From NCBI RefSeq assembly GCF_000158035.1, contig NZ_EQ973490.1, positions 1,190,403 to 1,254,402 of the forward strand: a DNA stretch of 64,000 nt, read 5' to 3'. Source of the stretch: Bacteroides cellulosilyticus DSM 14838. Its GTDB lineage: Bacteria > Bacteroidota > Bacteroidia > Bacteroidales > Bacteroidaceae. The position numbers and the translations under genes were made by a program. Of this stretch, positions 19,301 through 26,366 are shown one piece after another; the stretch's first letter is position 1; each line of letters starts with the position of its first letter. Under the pieces are notes generated by a model, which searched no databases, had not been told where the DNA came from, and saw nothing but the letters and a program-made list of their open reading frames with translations.

Positions 19301-19972
19301 ATAATGGCTTTGCAAGATGGAGAGAGTGATATAATTATCAGTTATAAAGGCCCGTTGGGTGACCGTCAGTCTTTAAAGATTCACGTCACTTCTTCTACTT
19401 TTCCGCTAACTGCAGAACTGTTTAATCCCAATATTTGGGAGACTGGTTCTTTTGATGAGAATACACATACATTGGTGACCGGACAGTATGGTTTCGGTGG
19501 CTGGTGGTACGATAACGGTATTGATTTGTCGGAATATAAATACGTTGTGGCAAAAATAGGCAATGATAACTCAAACAACGGTGCTTCATTTCGTTTATTT
19601 GATGAGAATAGCTATTGGTCGGGAGCTGCTGAGTATGAAGTTAGGAACAGTAAGCAAGTGGTTGTTGATTTGAATAATATGTATAAGAGTAATTCTAAAG
19701 TGAAACTTGATCCGAGCCACATTTATGGTGTAGGTTTCTGGTCGTTCGGCGGCAGCCCTATTATTATCGATAAAGTCTATCTGACTAATTCCGATGATTA
19801 CGAAGATCCTACGGGCATCGAGGATGTGACCGTGGATAAAGATCCTCTGGTAGATGTCTATACCATTACGGGAATCAAGCTTCGCACTCAGGTGCGCAGA
19901 AGTGAGGTGATCCGGGAACTACCTGCAGGAATTTATATTGTGGGAAGAGAGAAGGTTGCCATATTGAAGTAA
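16355..19972 (+). CDS. GH5-GH43 multidomain secreted glycosidase
   Basis: This 1205-residue enzyme has a signal peptide ending ALWAW. Residues about 27-405 are a GH5 TIM barrel with acid/base Glu199 (ELANEPINI) and nucleophile Glu316 (MITEMDW), so an endo-acting cut on a beta-linked backbone is likely. Residues about 420-700 are a GH43 five-blade propeller with catalytic base Asp434 (FPDPDV) and proton donor Glu591 (EGS). A GH43-associated beta-sandwich follows (about 705-910). Then come a bacterial Ig-like (Big_2) domain (about 924-1010), a beta-sandwich of carbohydrate-binding type (about 1015-1150), and a tail resembling a type IX sorting domain (VYTITGIKL...LPAGIYIVG). It ends the SusC operon, 32 bp after the previous gene. 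It is the only candidate backbone-cutting enzyme in the window. The GH5 subfamily was not resolved. Confidence 0.85.
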   Translation: MKNITNVFYEFLIALCCLMSSSALWAWEDMSMPRLHVEGRYLVDPHGNKVNLHGFAQTYSPWFNEMGQKWDNYDVEKCLKYNQGLIDDIMAAGWKMNFLRLHMDPYWSNSPGIHVEGENDISAFDFNRFKNYLDRVFIPMAEYAVSKGLYVVMRPPGVCPEKIAVGDEYNQYLIKVWTHVAQHPKLKNHPNIMFELANEPINILGPDGTYGAGSQGHFDKLKEYFQSVVDAMRAQGCGNILWIPGLGYQGLYKGFAVNPIEGDNIGYAVHLYPGWMGSDGENGDGGSSTGGYEPFQKGWDDSVAPVASFAPIMITEMDWAPSKYNASWGKAHTGTFGGPGFGANMKHIVDNSGNVSWLIFTGADLLAKFKDTPPAEGEAYTFLTDPEACPWPTYHWYQEYAKENYPRPDFTYQSHSDNGDGTYTNPVIFGDFPDPDVIRVGDVYYMVSTTMYIFPGATILKSYDLVNWEYCCNPLERIEASDGYNLENGQNRYSRGQWATALQYHNGKFYLLFTTLDEGGYLLTTTDIEGEWEKKKLNDGFYDCGLLFDNDKIYVVYGINQLRIAELDEDFNKIPGSDKDVVKWSFREGLEGSRLYKIGEYYYIYSTYGGWPAFQTVFRSKDIYGPYEEKKLIDDDNIHQGALVETQTGEWWTMLFYDKGAYGRFPNLQPVKWVDGWPEIGENGKGVTTYRKPDVGREYPIKSLPTNDNFRHYKLGLQWGWNHNADRSKWSLTEHAGYLRLYTANVTDSLHKAKNTLTQRILGYPQDLEHSYGTVRMEIGEMQEGDVAGLAVFQDPYAFIGVKVIDGQKRLVYTTAPVVSSAAKSEQIGEVVTEQVIYLRAIANYNTSRASFYYSLDNKTYTKFGDDLNMKYDLTVFTGNKFAIFNYATVQTGGYVDVDWFSTEPEFDEAFYFDDSFEGYSEESLTLTELTINGKEELTLLTGSSSTITVKGIYADGHTEDITMAADYENQNPDVIRVTNGRIMALQDGESDIIISYKGPLGDRQSLKIHVTSSTFPLTAELFNPNIWETGSFDENTHTLVTGQYGFGGWWYDNGIDLSEYKYVVAKIGNDNSNNGASFRLFDENSYWSGAAEYEVRNSKQVVVDLNNMYKSNSKVKLDPSHIYGVGFWSFGGSPIIIDKVYLTNSDDYEDPTGIEDVTVDKDPLVDVYTITGIKLRTQVRRSEVIRELPAGIYIVGREKVAILK

Positions 19973-20086
19973 TAACGATGATAAAATCTGATTAGTTTAC
20001 ATAAGTGAACAACTAACTTTTTAGAAAACATATTTATAAGGATGATATAATCCAGCCTACAGGTATTTATAACCCTGTTTTGAAAG

Positions 20087-20160
20087 GGCTACACCTTTTT
20101 GTCCGGATGGCTACACCCTTTTACTCTCATGGCTACACCTTTTCATATAAAGGGTGTAGT
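20087..20160. repeat. Three 22-bp-spaced GGCTACACC repeats plus an inverted copy
   Basis: GGCTACACC occurs at 20087-20095, 20109-20117 and 20131-20139, exactly 22 bp apart, each followed by T-rich sequence. An inverted copy (AGGGTGTAGT) lies at 20151-20160, so the last copies can fold into a hairpin. This sits in the 333-bp gap 19973-20305 between the SusC operon and the thioredoxin-like gene. The rest of that gap shows only AT-rich sequence and a -7 box. A related CTACACC array lies near 26163. Confidence 0.75.
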
Positions 20161-20243
20161 CATTCCAAAAGGATACTTTACTCTTAAATATAAGTTATTG
20201 AAAAATATTTATTTAAAATAAAAAGTCTTTCCTTTTTATTGCT

Positions 20244-20251
20244 TATATTTG
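20244..20251 (+). promoter_or_regulatory. -7 box for the thioredoxin-like gene
   Basis: TATATTTG at 20244-20251 fits the Bacteroides -7 consensus, 54 bp upstream of the start at 20306. The AT-rich sequence upstream only weakly resembles the HTCS repeats, and its distance to the -7 box is off by two bases. I therefore do not assign this promoter to the HTCS set. Confidence 0.55.
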
Positions 20252-20305
20252 TCAGAGTGAGCAACCTTTAAATTTTAGTAGAAATTAATCATATACAACT
20301 ATACC

Positions 20306-22768
20306 ATGAGAAAACTTATTTTCCTTTTCCTGCTTTGCATCACTTGTATGCTTCAGGCACAAAATGTAATTGATAATCCTAAGTTTAAATTCCGTTCGGG
20401 CAGTATCTATAATATTACCCGCATTGAACGTACTCCGGATGCAACGAGGCTGCATATCCATGTTATTTTCCGTCCGCATTGGTGGGTGATGCTGGGTAAG
20501 AGTACTTATCTGGAGGATGCGGATACCGGTAAGAAATATTATCTTACAGGGAGCGAAGGTTTTGAACTGGAGAAAGAAGTATATACGCCGGATTCGGGAA
20601 CTTTGGACTTTGTGCTTCTTTTTCCACCGCTTCCTGAAACAACAAAAGAGATTCATTTCCTTGATGACGATGAAGGTGATGAGTCGCATACATTCTATAT
20701 ATCTTTGGAGAAGAAAGATGCCAAAGCCTCACTTTTCGATAAAGTCTCCGGCAACTGGATGGGAATGGACGACTATTATGAATGGGCTTTTGGCATATAC
20801 GATTCTCTTGCTGTCATGGACAATCGTTTCTATCAGTACGAAGCAATCCGTCAGAAAGGTAAAAGTATGCTGTTGACTTTGAAAGATGACCGGGGCGATA
20901 AAGTGGAGCTGGAACTTACCCCGCAAAAGAATGGTTTGTGCCGGATAAGGAAAGATAAAGAACCTGCCCGGCTTTATTCGCGGGATACGGGAAGCATGAA
21001 GGCGATGCAGGTTGAAGAGAATGAGAGTCCGGTATTCAGTCGGGATAGCGTTTGCCTGCAAGGATACATTGCCGGCTATGATCAGAAATTAGGCTTTACC
21101 AATGGTCTGATTTATGTTTCTAATGATTTGACAAGAGAAGATTATCCGATGGTGGTAACTCTGCAACCTAATGGAAGGTTTGAATGTAAGTTTGAGATCA
21201 ACTATCCTATGGTAAGTTCGGTTGTGTTCAATAATGATTGGTTGCCCTTTTATATAGAGCCGGGACAAACTGTAACAATGTATGTAGACTGGGAAGCTGT
21301 AATGGCCCGTAGCCGTGCCCGTGATCATTATTATCCTCTTCATAATGTCCATTACATGGGATCTACCGCATATATAGGAAAGGCATTGAAATATGTAGAT
21401 GATTTATTCGTATTTCGTTATGAAGATTTCTCGAAAATGCAGAAAGAACTGACCCCTGCACAATTTGTAGAGCGTTGCGAACCCATGTTTCATCGTTGGT
21501 CGGAGCAGGCCGATTCACTTGTTGCTGCCAATCGATATGTGGGAAGAGCGGCACGTTTGGTGAGAAATACGGCACGGATTTCTCAAGGTTATAAGATGTT
21601 CGACTTTGTTATGGACAGAAGTTATCTGGCGCGGGAGAATAAAGATAATGAGGTGCTGAAGGTTAAGGAAGATTCGGCTTATTATAACTTCTTACGACAG
21701 ATGCCTCTTAATGACAGCATTATCGTAGCGGATAAGAATTTTAGTAGTTTTATCAATCGCCTTGAATATATGGATTTTGCAAGGGCTGTGGGTGATACGA
21801 CGACTGTTGAAATGGGAAAGATTGCCTATAAATATCCTGAAAAATCTGTCCTTACTTATTTGAAGAAGAATGGTGTAGTATTGACTCCTGAGCAGGAAAA
21901 AATGAGAAAAGATAGTGAAGACAGAGCTGGTAAGACTGTGACAAGAGAGATAAGCGAACTCATTGCGGAGACGAAGATATGGGAAGAACTTAGCGAAAAA
22001 TATAAGGATTTATTCGAAGCTTATCGAAAGGAAAACGAGGTAAAGAATGATGTTTCTGTATCTATTGATGAAAATCAGAAAGCAGAAGATGAAAAAATAA
22101 TGAGAATAAATCAATTCTTTGAAAATCAAAGAGAGAAATCGGGACGATTGGATACCATAGTCGGATATGTCCCGTTGGTTTCGCAGATCATTGCTTTGCG
22201 AAGTCTTCCTTTTGATTTAAAACAATTGGATAGAGAAGGTGCCCGTAGTCTGTTGGATAAAGAAAAGCAGCTAATCAATCATCCGTTCATGCTTGCTGAG
22301 GCGGAGCGTTTGTATGCCCAAGCTTTCCCGCTACAAAATGATAGCACGTATGCTTTGCCTGAAGGGCCTGCTACTGAAATCTTACGTAATATCATTAAAG
22401 CCCATGCAGGTAAAGCTTTGTTTATCGATTTCTGGGCAACGTTTTGTGGTCCCTGTCGTAGTGGCATTGAACACACTGCCGGTTTACGCCAACAGTATAA
22501 AGATCACCCGGATTTTCAGTTCATATATATCACCAGTGATCGTGAAAGTCCCGAAAAGACTTATAATGAATATGTAGAAAAGAATCTGAAGGGTGAGGCT
22601 TGCTATCGTATTCCTCAGGCAGATTACAACTATCTCCGCCAATTATTCCACTTCAACGGTATTCCTCATTATGAGTGGATAGAAAAAGATGGTACTGTAT
22701 TGCGAAACTCTCCGGGAACTTATAACCTGGAGAAATATTTGAAGAAGCGTTTCGGGAATAAAGATTGA
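20306..22768 (+). CDS. Large secreted protein with C-terminal TlpA/thioredoxin-like domain
   Basis: The protein has 820 residues, with a signal peptide ending MLQAQ. Residues about 25-120 form a beta-rich domain (IYNITRIERTPDATRLHIHV, then WWVMLGKSTYLEDADTGKKY) that recurs in the secreted protein at 26367. A long middle region has no recognised fold. Residues about 680-820 are a TlpA-type thioredoxin domain with active-site Cys714 and Cys717 (FWATFCGPCR) and a cis-Pro segment (FNGIPHYEWI). It is probably a periplasmic or surface-anchored thiol-disulfide protein, a domain plan common in Bacteroides and of unclear substrate. It has its own promoter and no HTCS site, so its link to the PUL is positional only. 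Confidence 0.75.
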   Translation: MRKLIFLFLLCITCMLQAQNVIDNPKFKFRSGSIYNITRIERTPDATRLHIHVIFRPHWWVMLGKSTYLEDADTGKKYYLTGSEGFELEKEVYTPDSGTLDFVLLFPPLPETTKEIHFLDDDEGDESHTFYISLEKKDAKASLFDKVSGNWMGMDDYYEWAFGIYDSLAVMDNRFYQYEAIRQKGKSMLLTLKDDRGDKVELELTPQKNGLCRIRKDKEPARLYSRDTGSMKAMQVEENESPVFSRDSVCLQGYIAGYDQKLGFTNGLIYVSNDLTREDYPMVVTLQPNGRFECKFEINYPMVSSVVFNNDWLPFYIEPGQTVTMYVDWEAVMARSRARDHYYPLHNVHYMGSTAYIGKALKYVDDLFVFRYEDFSKMQKELTPAQFVERCEPMFHRWSEQADSLVAANRYVGRAARLVRNTARISQGYKMFDFVMDRSYLARENKDNEVLKVKEDSAYYNFLRQMPLNDSIIVADKNFSSFINRLEYMDFARAVGDTTTVEMGKIAYKYPEKSVLTYLKKNGVVLTPEQEKMRKDSEDRAGKTVTREISELIAETKIWEELSEKYKDLFEAYRKENEVKNDVSVSIDENQKAEDEKIMRINQFFENQREKSGRLDTIVGYVPLVSQIIALRSLPFDLKQLDREGARSLLDKEKQLINHPFMLAEAERLYAQAFPLQNDSTYALPEGPATEILRNIIKAHAGKALFIDFWATFCGPCRSGIEHTAGLRQQYKDHPDFQFIYITSDRESPEKTYNEYVEKNLKGEACYRIPQADYNYLRQLFHFNGIPHYEWIEKDGTVLRNSPGTYNLEKYLKKRFGNKD

Positions 22769-22856
22769 TATTTTCCATTATTAAGTATTATTTTAGCTCT
22801 TGTTTATTGACCGGAAGTTTTTTCTTACGTATCATATAATAAACGAAGATATTATT

Positions 22857-23420
22857 ATGATGGACCAGAAAAAAATACAAGAGCTTATAAGTAGGAGCCA
22901 GCAGGAGGATGCAGTAGCATTCTCTCTGCTGGTTTCTACGTTTCAGCCACTTGTATTCCGGCTTGCTTTCCGATTGCTGTGCGACGAGGATGAAGCTAAA
23001 GATATGGTACAGGAAACCTTTGTAAAGGTGTGGCTGGCGCTGGGTAAATATAATGGTGAGTGCCGCTTCTCTACCTGGCTTTATAAAATCACTTGTAATA
23101 CCTGTTATGACCGTCTGCGCTCCCTGCACCATTCACCACTCGATAATGAAGCAGATTATTCCGTTTCCGCGAATATCTCGTCAGATGATAATGTAGAATT
23201 GGCAGTGGTGAACAAGCAACTGCGTGAACTAATCCTGAGATATACCGATGAGCTGTCTCCCCGGCAAAGGTTGATTTTTACATTACGGGATATTGAGGAA
23301 CTGGATGTGCCGGAGGTGCAAATTATCACCGGACTTTCTGCCGGAATCATTAAAACCACCCTTTATCTGGCCCGGAAGAATATACGAAACAAAATGAATC
23401 AAATAGATGCTGGCTTATGA
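22857..23420 (+). CDS. ECF-type RNA polymerase sigma factor
   Basis: This is 187 residues from ATG 22857 (MMDQKKIQEL); the longer frame from 22800 adds a leader unlike the family. Region 2 is at about 20-90 (VFRLAFRLLCDEDEAKDMVQ, then ETFVKVW). Region 4 is at about 125-180 (SPRQRLIFTLRDIEELDVPEV), with the helix-turn-helix IITGLSAGIIKTTLYLARKN. It would direct RNA polymerase to a specific gene set. The next gene starts within its stop codon (ATGA overlap at 23417). In this family the following gene is often the anti-sigma factor. It may instead act with the thioredoxin-like gene 88 bp upstream. Confidence 0.92.
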   Translation: MMDQKKIQELISRSQQEDAVAFSLLVSTFQPLVFRLAFRLLCDEDEAKDMVQETFVKVWLALGKYNGECRFSTWLYKITCNTCYDRLRSLHHSPLDNEADYSVSANISSDDNVELAVVNKQLRELILRYTDELSPRQRLIFTLRDIEELDVPEVQIITGLSAGIIKTTLYLARKNIRNKMNQIDAGL

Positions 23421-23824
23421 AACAAGATGATAAACTTTACAATGAATGGCTTGATGAGGTGAGAAATGTACAGCCTATATTGAGCAATCCGGATGAACTG
23501 ACTACCGCCATTTTGCAGCAAGTGAGCAGGATCGTTCCCCAAAAGAAGAAAAGGAAAAGCCTGCTGATTGGCAGTTGGGTATCCGGGATAGCCGCAGGAC
23601 TTTTGTTGTGCTTGTTGGTGAGTGAGACTCTTCTTAGTCCGGTTCCCGATGGTGTCAGAGTAGAAGAGGAATATCGTTTCCAGGAAAACAGTGCTTATTC
23701 CCTACCGGAAGGCTGGGAGAGGATGAGGCTTTCTGAAAAGAGCGATTACCTGTCCGGACAGTACGTGCAGTATAAGAAACTCAGGCAAAAGAGAGTAATG
23801 GAACTTACAAAGAAAACTTATTAA
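23417..23824 (+). CDS. Small single-pass membrane protein, possible anti-sigma factor
   Basis: This 135-residue protein is translationally coupled to the sigma factor by a 4-bp overlap. An acidic/polar N-terminal part of about 50 residues ends in a basic stretch (PQKKKRKS). One membrane segment (about 51-73, SWVSGIAAGLLLCLLVSETLL) and a short external tail of about 60 residues follow. This topology and position fit a short anti-sigma factor, but no zinc-binding anti-sigma motif (HxxxCxxC) is present. The role is inferred from position only. Confidence 0.6.
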   Translation: MKQDDKLYNEWLDEVRNVQPILSNPDELTTAILQQVSRIVPQKKKRKSLLIGSWVSGIAAGLLLCLLVSETLLSPVPDGVRVEEEYRFQENSAYSLPEGWERMRLSEKSDYLSGQYVQYKKLRQKRVMELTKKTY

Positions 23825-23835
23825 ATTATATCATT

Positions 23836-24918
23836 ATGAGAACGTATAAATGGATGGCAGCCATTGTTTTGCTGCTCGGTATGACTTCTTGCGGTACCTA
23901 TTACCGAATGGTTTCTCAGGTAAATAGTGATGGTAGCATGCACAGAGAGGTATATGCTTATGGCGACTCTGCTTTCCTTGCAGGAGACAGGAATCATAAT
24001 CCGTTTTTATTCCGAATAGATTCGGGATGGGAAGTGAGTAATCTGGACTCTGTTGTTAAATTCAACTGCTGGGGAGATGAAGACAAACTGAATGTGAAAG
24101 TTTGCCGGACTTATCCAACGGTAGGTTCCGATAGCTTCAGTACTTTGGATGGAAAGGAATACAGTCTTCCTCTGGTAGTTCCGGTCGAAAAACTCCGGAA
24201 AAGCTTCCGCTGGTTCTATACATATTATCAGTATACGGCTACCTACGGTGAATTACCCGATAAAGGTCCGGTACCTCTCGAAAATTATATGAATAAAGAA
24301 GAGCAGCGGATATGGTTTCGGGGAGATCAAGAGGCTTTGATCGGATTAAATGGTATTGAACAGAATAATAGGTTGGATGACATTGAAGCCAAATTCTGGA
24401 AATGGTATAACCGTAGTCAGTATGAACTGAGTTGTGAAGTAATTCTTCATTTCATTACGATAAAAGGAGATACGGGCTTTGTACATCAGTTGGCAGATCT
24501 GAAGGAACCGGTTTATGGGAAGTACTTTTCCGGAAAAGATACCGGTGATGACGGATCGCCCGAAGAGGTATGCAATTATCTGGATGAATTGAGTCAAACG
24601 AAATATTTCTCAAGTTTATATGCGGACAATAAAAAGCCAATGGATGATCTGTTTGAGGAAAAAGGGCGGATTGCAGAATTGTTTGGTTATGCTGTGCAGT
24701 TTGAGTTATCCATGCCGGGTAGAGTGGTTTCTACCAATGCAGCCATGCAAAAAGATGAGTCACTCATTTGGAAAGTAGATGCTTTTCGTCTTTTGGACAG
24801 TGATTATATGCTTGTTGCCGAATCCCGTGTAGTTAATTATTGGGCTTTTGGCATTACATTATTACTGATATTGCTTATTGGTGGATACTGTTGGAGACTA
24901 TATAGAAAGCTTTCATAA
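23836..24918 (+). CDS. Lipoprotein with C-terminal membrane segment, function unknown
   Basis: The protein has 360 residues and starts 12 bp after the previous gene, so it is the third gene of the sigma-factor unit. A lipoprotein signal ends GMTSC (Cys19). A long soluble domain follows with no recognised fold. Near the C-terminus is a second hydrophobic segment (YWAFGITLLLILLIGGYCW, about 332-352) and a short basic tail RLYRKLS. Having both a lipid anchor and a C-terminal membrane span is unusual and suggests an inner-membrane protein with a periplasmic loop. It could be a sensor partner or target of the sigma factor. Confidence 0.6.
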   Translation: MRTYKWMAAIVLLLGMTSCGTYYRMVSQVNSDGSMHREVYAYGDSAFLAGDRNHNPFLFRIDSGWEVSNLDSVVKFNCWGDEDKLNVKVCRTYPTVGSDSFSTLDGKEYSLPLVVPVEKLRKSFRWFYTYYQYTATYGELPDKGPVPLENYMNKEEQRIWFRGDQEALIGLNGIEQNNRLDDIEAKFWKWYNRSQYELSCEVILHFITIKGDTGFVHQLADLKEPVYGKYFSGKDTGDDGSPEEVCNYLDELSQTKYFSSLYADNKKPMDDLFEEKGRIAELFGYAVQFELSMPGRVVSTNAAMQKDESLIWKVDAFRLLDSDYMLVAESRVVNYWAFGITLLLILLIGGYCWRLYRKLS

Positions 24919-24958
24919 CTCTGTAGAATTCATATATATCATATTAATGCCGGGAATG

Positions 24959-25339
24959 CTACTCACCACTTGATAGTAGCATCTCCCGTTCTTTCTTTGT
25001 CAGGCTTTTGACAACAATGTCATAAGACTTGCTTACGAGTTCTTTAATTTTCTCGTCAGGTACATCCTGATTAAAGTAAACACTGATCCAGTATTTTTTA
25101 TTCATGTGCCATCCGGGCTTTATTCCTATATACGTGGTTTGTAATTCTCCTGATTCTTCCGGATTGCATTTGATACAGCAAAAGTCAAAGACTTCGATAT
25201 TTACAAAGCAGAACCATTTATCCACTACATAAAAACATAAAACATCACGACTGTATTTATCAGAAACATTTAGAAACGGCATTTTCTCACGAACACCTTT
25301 TAATGACAGGCAATATTCTCTAAATTCTTCAATATTCAT
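24959..25339 (-). CDS. MmcQ/YjbR-family DNA-binding-like protein
   Basis: This is 126 residues from the ATG at 25339 (MNIEEFREYCLSLKGV), preferred over the upstream ATG at 25381, which adds 14 unrelated residues. The sequence has the YjbR pattern: an N-terminal helix with FREYCLSLKG, a middle KWFCFVNIEVFDFCCIKC strand pair, and MNKKYWISVYFNQDVPDEKI. The family has a cyclic-AMP-receptor-like DNA-binding fold, but its function is unclear. It is convergent with the lipoprotein gene and is probably not part of the PUL. Confidence 0.8.
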   Translation of the reverse strand: MNIEEFREYCLSLKGVREKMPFLNVSDKYSRDVLCFYVVDKWFCFVNIEVFDFCCIKCNPEESGELQTTYIGIKPGWHMNKKYWISVYFNQDVPDEKIKELVSKSYDIVVKSLTKKEREMLLSSGE

Positions 25340-25534
25340 TTTGATAGATTTTGAAACAGTATGCGAAGGCAAATATAGCACTTTTAGGGTAAATTCTGAT
25401 TAAATACCTAATATATCTGATGTGTGAATATTTTATCTTTTCTGTTGCAGAACACAATCATGAGAGCCTCCTGAAGAAGGCATGTTTATTGAGTGATGAT
25501 AACGACGACGTTTGGAATCGTAAGCCTTTTATTC

Positions 25535-25563
25535 TATAGCGTAGGGCGATGCCCTATGCTATA
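25535..25563. repeat. 13-bp-stem hairpin
   Basis: TATAGCGTAGGGC (25535-25547) pairs with GCCCTATGCTATA (25551-25563) across a 3-nt loop with one wobble pair. It is about 200 bp beyond the start of the minus-strand YjbR-type gene, so it does not terminate that gene. The function is unknown. Confidence 0.55.
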
Positions 25564-25772
25564 AAATGAGAGCCTTTCAGGTTATATGTGAAACTTAAAT
25601 AAGAAATAGAGGAGATCTTTGCATTATTTTTTCAAAAAAACTTCTGATCCTTTTTATGATATTAGGCAACAGAATACTTAGGAACAATGAGCAGAATAGC
25701 TAGAAGGTAGTATGAAAACTACACTTTGCTTTATTGTTTTTGTTCTTTTGCCTGTAGCAAAACTTCGTCCTA

Positions 25773-25844
25773 CAGTTGCGGGCTCTACGTTTGCCAATTG
25801 TGGGCTGTTCATCCCGCAATTGCGGGCTACACAGCCCACAACTG
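25773..25844. repeat. Nested inverted repeat (double hairpin)
   Basis: The outer arms CAGTTGCGGGCT (25773-25784) and AGCCCACAACTG (25833-25844) pair with one wobble. The inner arms CAATTGTGGG (25795-25804) and CCCGCAATTG (25813-25822) also pair with one wobble. The four arms share the word TTG(C/T)GGG, so alternative foldings are possible. It is likely a short mobile or structural intergenic repeat. Confidence 0.6.
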
Positions 25845-26162
25845 AAAAACAAGATTTTGCTTATAGCATAATGACATTATTTTTAATACTTTATAGTAAA
25901 AAGGAAGTAGCATATCAAGTTTCTCCTCTGTAATTCAGCTTTCTATGATGATGGGATTATGTAGTTTAATTCTTTAATTTCTAACGAAGTGATCTCTTTT
26001 AACTCTTTCGATGAATAATTCAGGCTAAAAAGGAGGTATATGTATGAATTTTGGTAAAGTTTGTATTGTACGTATTAAGATTTTGAAAACTAGTGTATTA
26101 CAAACTTAAAAAACATCTTTTTTATCTGTTTTTGGGTGTAGGATGGAACTTTTCTACACTTT

Positions 26163-26210
26163 CCTACACCACTTCCTACACCACTTCCTACACCACTTCC
26201 TACACCGCCT
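26163..26210. repeat. Tandem 12-bp CCTACACCACTT array with flanking inverted copies
   Basis: CCTACACCACTT is repeated three times in perfect tandem (26163-26198), followed by a degenerate fourth copy to 26210. Inverted copies flank it: GGGTGTAGGA near 26134-26143 and GGTGTAGGATGTAGG at 26243-26257. The array could therefore pair with either side. The core word CTACACC is the same as in the repeats at 20087-20139. The start of the next gene is 157 bp downstream. Confidence 0.75.
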
Positions 26211-26366
26211 ATCTGTTTGATAATCAAATGAAAATGATAGTTGGTGTAGGATGTAGGAAAGATTGATGTAAACTCGACAGTATGTGATTTCCGCTTTTAA
26301 TTAGTTTTTCTCATATAAAAACACTATCTATGCAATAAATATAATGAACTATTTAAAAATGATATC

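Larger units (their letters stand above)
25340..26366. other. Gene-free 1-kb region with several inverted and tandem repeats
   Basis: No convincing coding frame was found. The 73-codon frame at 25712-25933 overlaps the nested inverted repeat and has no family character. The region holds a hairpin near 25535, a nested inverted repeat at 25773-25844 and a CTACACC tandem array at 26163-26210 with inverted copies at both sides. It separates the YjbR-type gene from the secreted protein at 26367. It may be a remnant of an element or a cluster of short intergenic repeats. Confidence 0.5.

Noticed and set aside
20189..20251. Possible seventh HTCS-type promoter before the thioredoxin-like gene
   Set aside because: Two AT-rich words 21 bp apart (20189, 20210) partly fit, but one lacks the TATCT core and the -7 box is 34, not 36, bp away. 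The region is too AT-rich for this to be convincing.
25712..25933. 73-codon plus-strand frame with a signal-like start
   Set aside because: It overlaps a nested inverted repeat, has no recognisable homology features and no clear promoter or ribosome site.
26163..26210. CRISPR-like tandem repeats
   Set aside because: The units are 12 bp and directly adjacent with no spacers, and no cas genes are nearby.
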